Source: Fodinibius sediminis | Lineage (GTDB): Bacteria > Bacteroidota > Rhodothermia > Balneolales > Balneolaceae | Length of the DNA stretch: 64,000 nucleotides | NCBI RefSeq assembly: GCF_900182555.1 | Contig: NZ_FXTH01000002.1 | Span: 310,001 to 374,000, forward strand | Direction: 5' to 3' | Part shown: piece by piece, positions 63,801-64,000 of the stretch | Numbering within the stretch: the first letter of the stretch is position 1 | Layout of the letters: each line of letters begins with the position of its first letter | Notes under the pieces: generated by a model | Told to the model about the DNA's origin: nothing | The model's database searches: none | What the model saw: only the letters and a program-made list of their open reading frames with translations | Program-made: the position numbers and the translations under genes

Positions 63801-64000
63801 TTACTCGTCACCGGACTGATCGGGCGCTACCTGCTTGCCTTCTTTAAGCATAACAATTGAGTCAATCAGCGTAATGGAGCTTTCTTCCATTTCCGAGATG
63901 ATGCGGTCGATTTTAGAAACGCAGTAGTTATAACCAATTTGCAGAATAATACCTGCAAGCAGACCGCCAGCCGTTGTCAGCAGTGCTACTTTAATACCCC
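63801..64000 (-). CDS. exbB: ExbB/TolQ/MotA-family proton channel (3' part only, cut by right edge)
   Basis: Only the C-terminal 65 residues are visible, entered from the right edge with no start in the window. They read GIKVALLTTAGGLLAGIILQ, then IGYNYCVSKIDRIISEMEES and an acidic end DQSGDE. The final membrane helix and cytoplasmic tail are as in the MotA/TolQ/ExbB family. It is the first visible gene of the exb operon in transcription order. Stop is TAA at 63801-63803. Confidence 0.85.
   Translation of the reverse strand, partial: GIKVALLTTAGGLLAGIILQIGYNYCVSKIDRIISEMEESSITLIDSIVMLKEGKQVAPDQSGDE

Noticed and set aside
1-64000. CRISPR arrays, tRNAs, rRNAs, insertion sequences, prophage
   Set aside because: No spaced repeats of array type, no tRNA cloverleaf, no rRNA sequence, and no transposase or phage protein was recognised.

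Overview
The window looks like chromosomal DNA from a member of the Bacteroidota/Balneolota side of the FCB group, probably a Balneolia- or Rhodothermia-type bacterium. This is an inference from gene content, not from a marker phylogeny. The signs are a short Bacteroidota-style primary sigma factor, Cys lipoboxes of the F-T-x-C type, a TonB receptor with a carboxypeptidase-regulatory-like N-terminus, a giant beta-propeller histidine kinase, a menaquinone pathway, a Kgd-like fused 2-oxoglutarate dehydrogenase, and near-even GC. Several genes start with TTG or GTG. I see no tRNA, rRNA, CRISPR array, prophage or insertion sequence.

Layout. 0-3.3 kb: menaquinone genes menD (left edge cut), menH and menB, joined by ATGA overlaps. 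3.6-18.5 kb: a cobalamin neighbourhood. It holds a B12-dependent class II ribonucleotide reductase (nrdJ); a btuB-like TonB receptor followed by a BtuG-like beta-propeller lipoprotein behind one cobalamin riboswitch; and a btuF-btuC-btuD ABC importer behind a second cobalamin riboswitch. Between the two uptake operons sits a plus-strand thiol-redox pair (TlpA-like lipoprotein and DsbD). 18.8-29.2 kb: an Uup-type ABC-F protein, a stand-alone Smr domain and a membrane-anchored MutS-family ATPase, a PLP dehydratase, a SIMPL protein, and a tesA / ybbA-ybbP-like divergent set. 29.8-33.7 kb: glycine-zipper OmpA lipoprotein, CorA, a tandem universal stress protein and an EEP-family lipoprotein. 33.8-40.2 kb (minus strand): a hybrid-size sensor kinase, its NarL-type regulator, a Tyr-rich/Ser-Arg-rich lipoprotein and a FadL-like outer-membrane protein. 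40.4-46 kb: primary sigma factor, phosphopentomutase, a GAF plus degenerate GGDEF protein, oligoendopeptidase F. 46.2-49.8 kb: the E2-E1 fused 2-oxoglutarate dehydrogenase. 49.9-54.6 kb: folE2, queD, then an arsenic operon arsR-arsM-arsC-acr3 with a perfect palindromic operator. 54.7-59 kb: a lipoprotein and its TonB receptor preceded by three TTAACA-type repeats at an 11-bp period, a PhoP-type box. 59-64 kb: ftsH, thiL, and an exbB-small membrane protein-exbD-exbD energiser operon cut by the right edge.

How it works together. The cobalamin genes form a complete import route: surface capture, TonB-dependent outer-membrane passage, periplasmic binding and ABC import. They lie beside the enzyme that makes DNA precursors with that cofactor. 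The ExbB/ExbD genes at the right end could energise the TonB receptors. The most notable signals are the BtuG-like/BtuB pair, the PhoP-type box upstream of an uncharacterised TonB receptor/lipoprotein pair, the DnaA-box cluster upstream of nrdJ, and the Smr/MutS pair that resembles a split, membrane-tethered MutS2.
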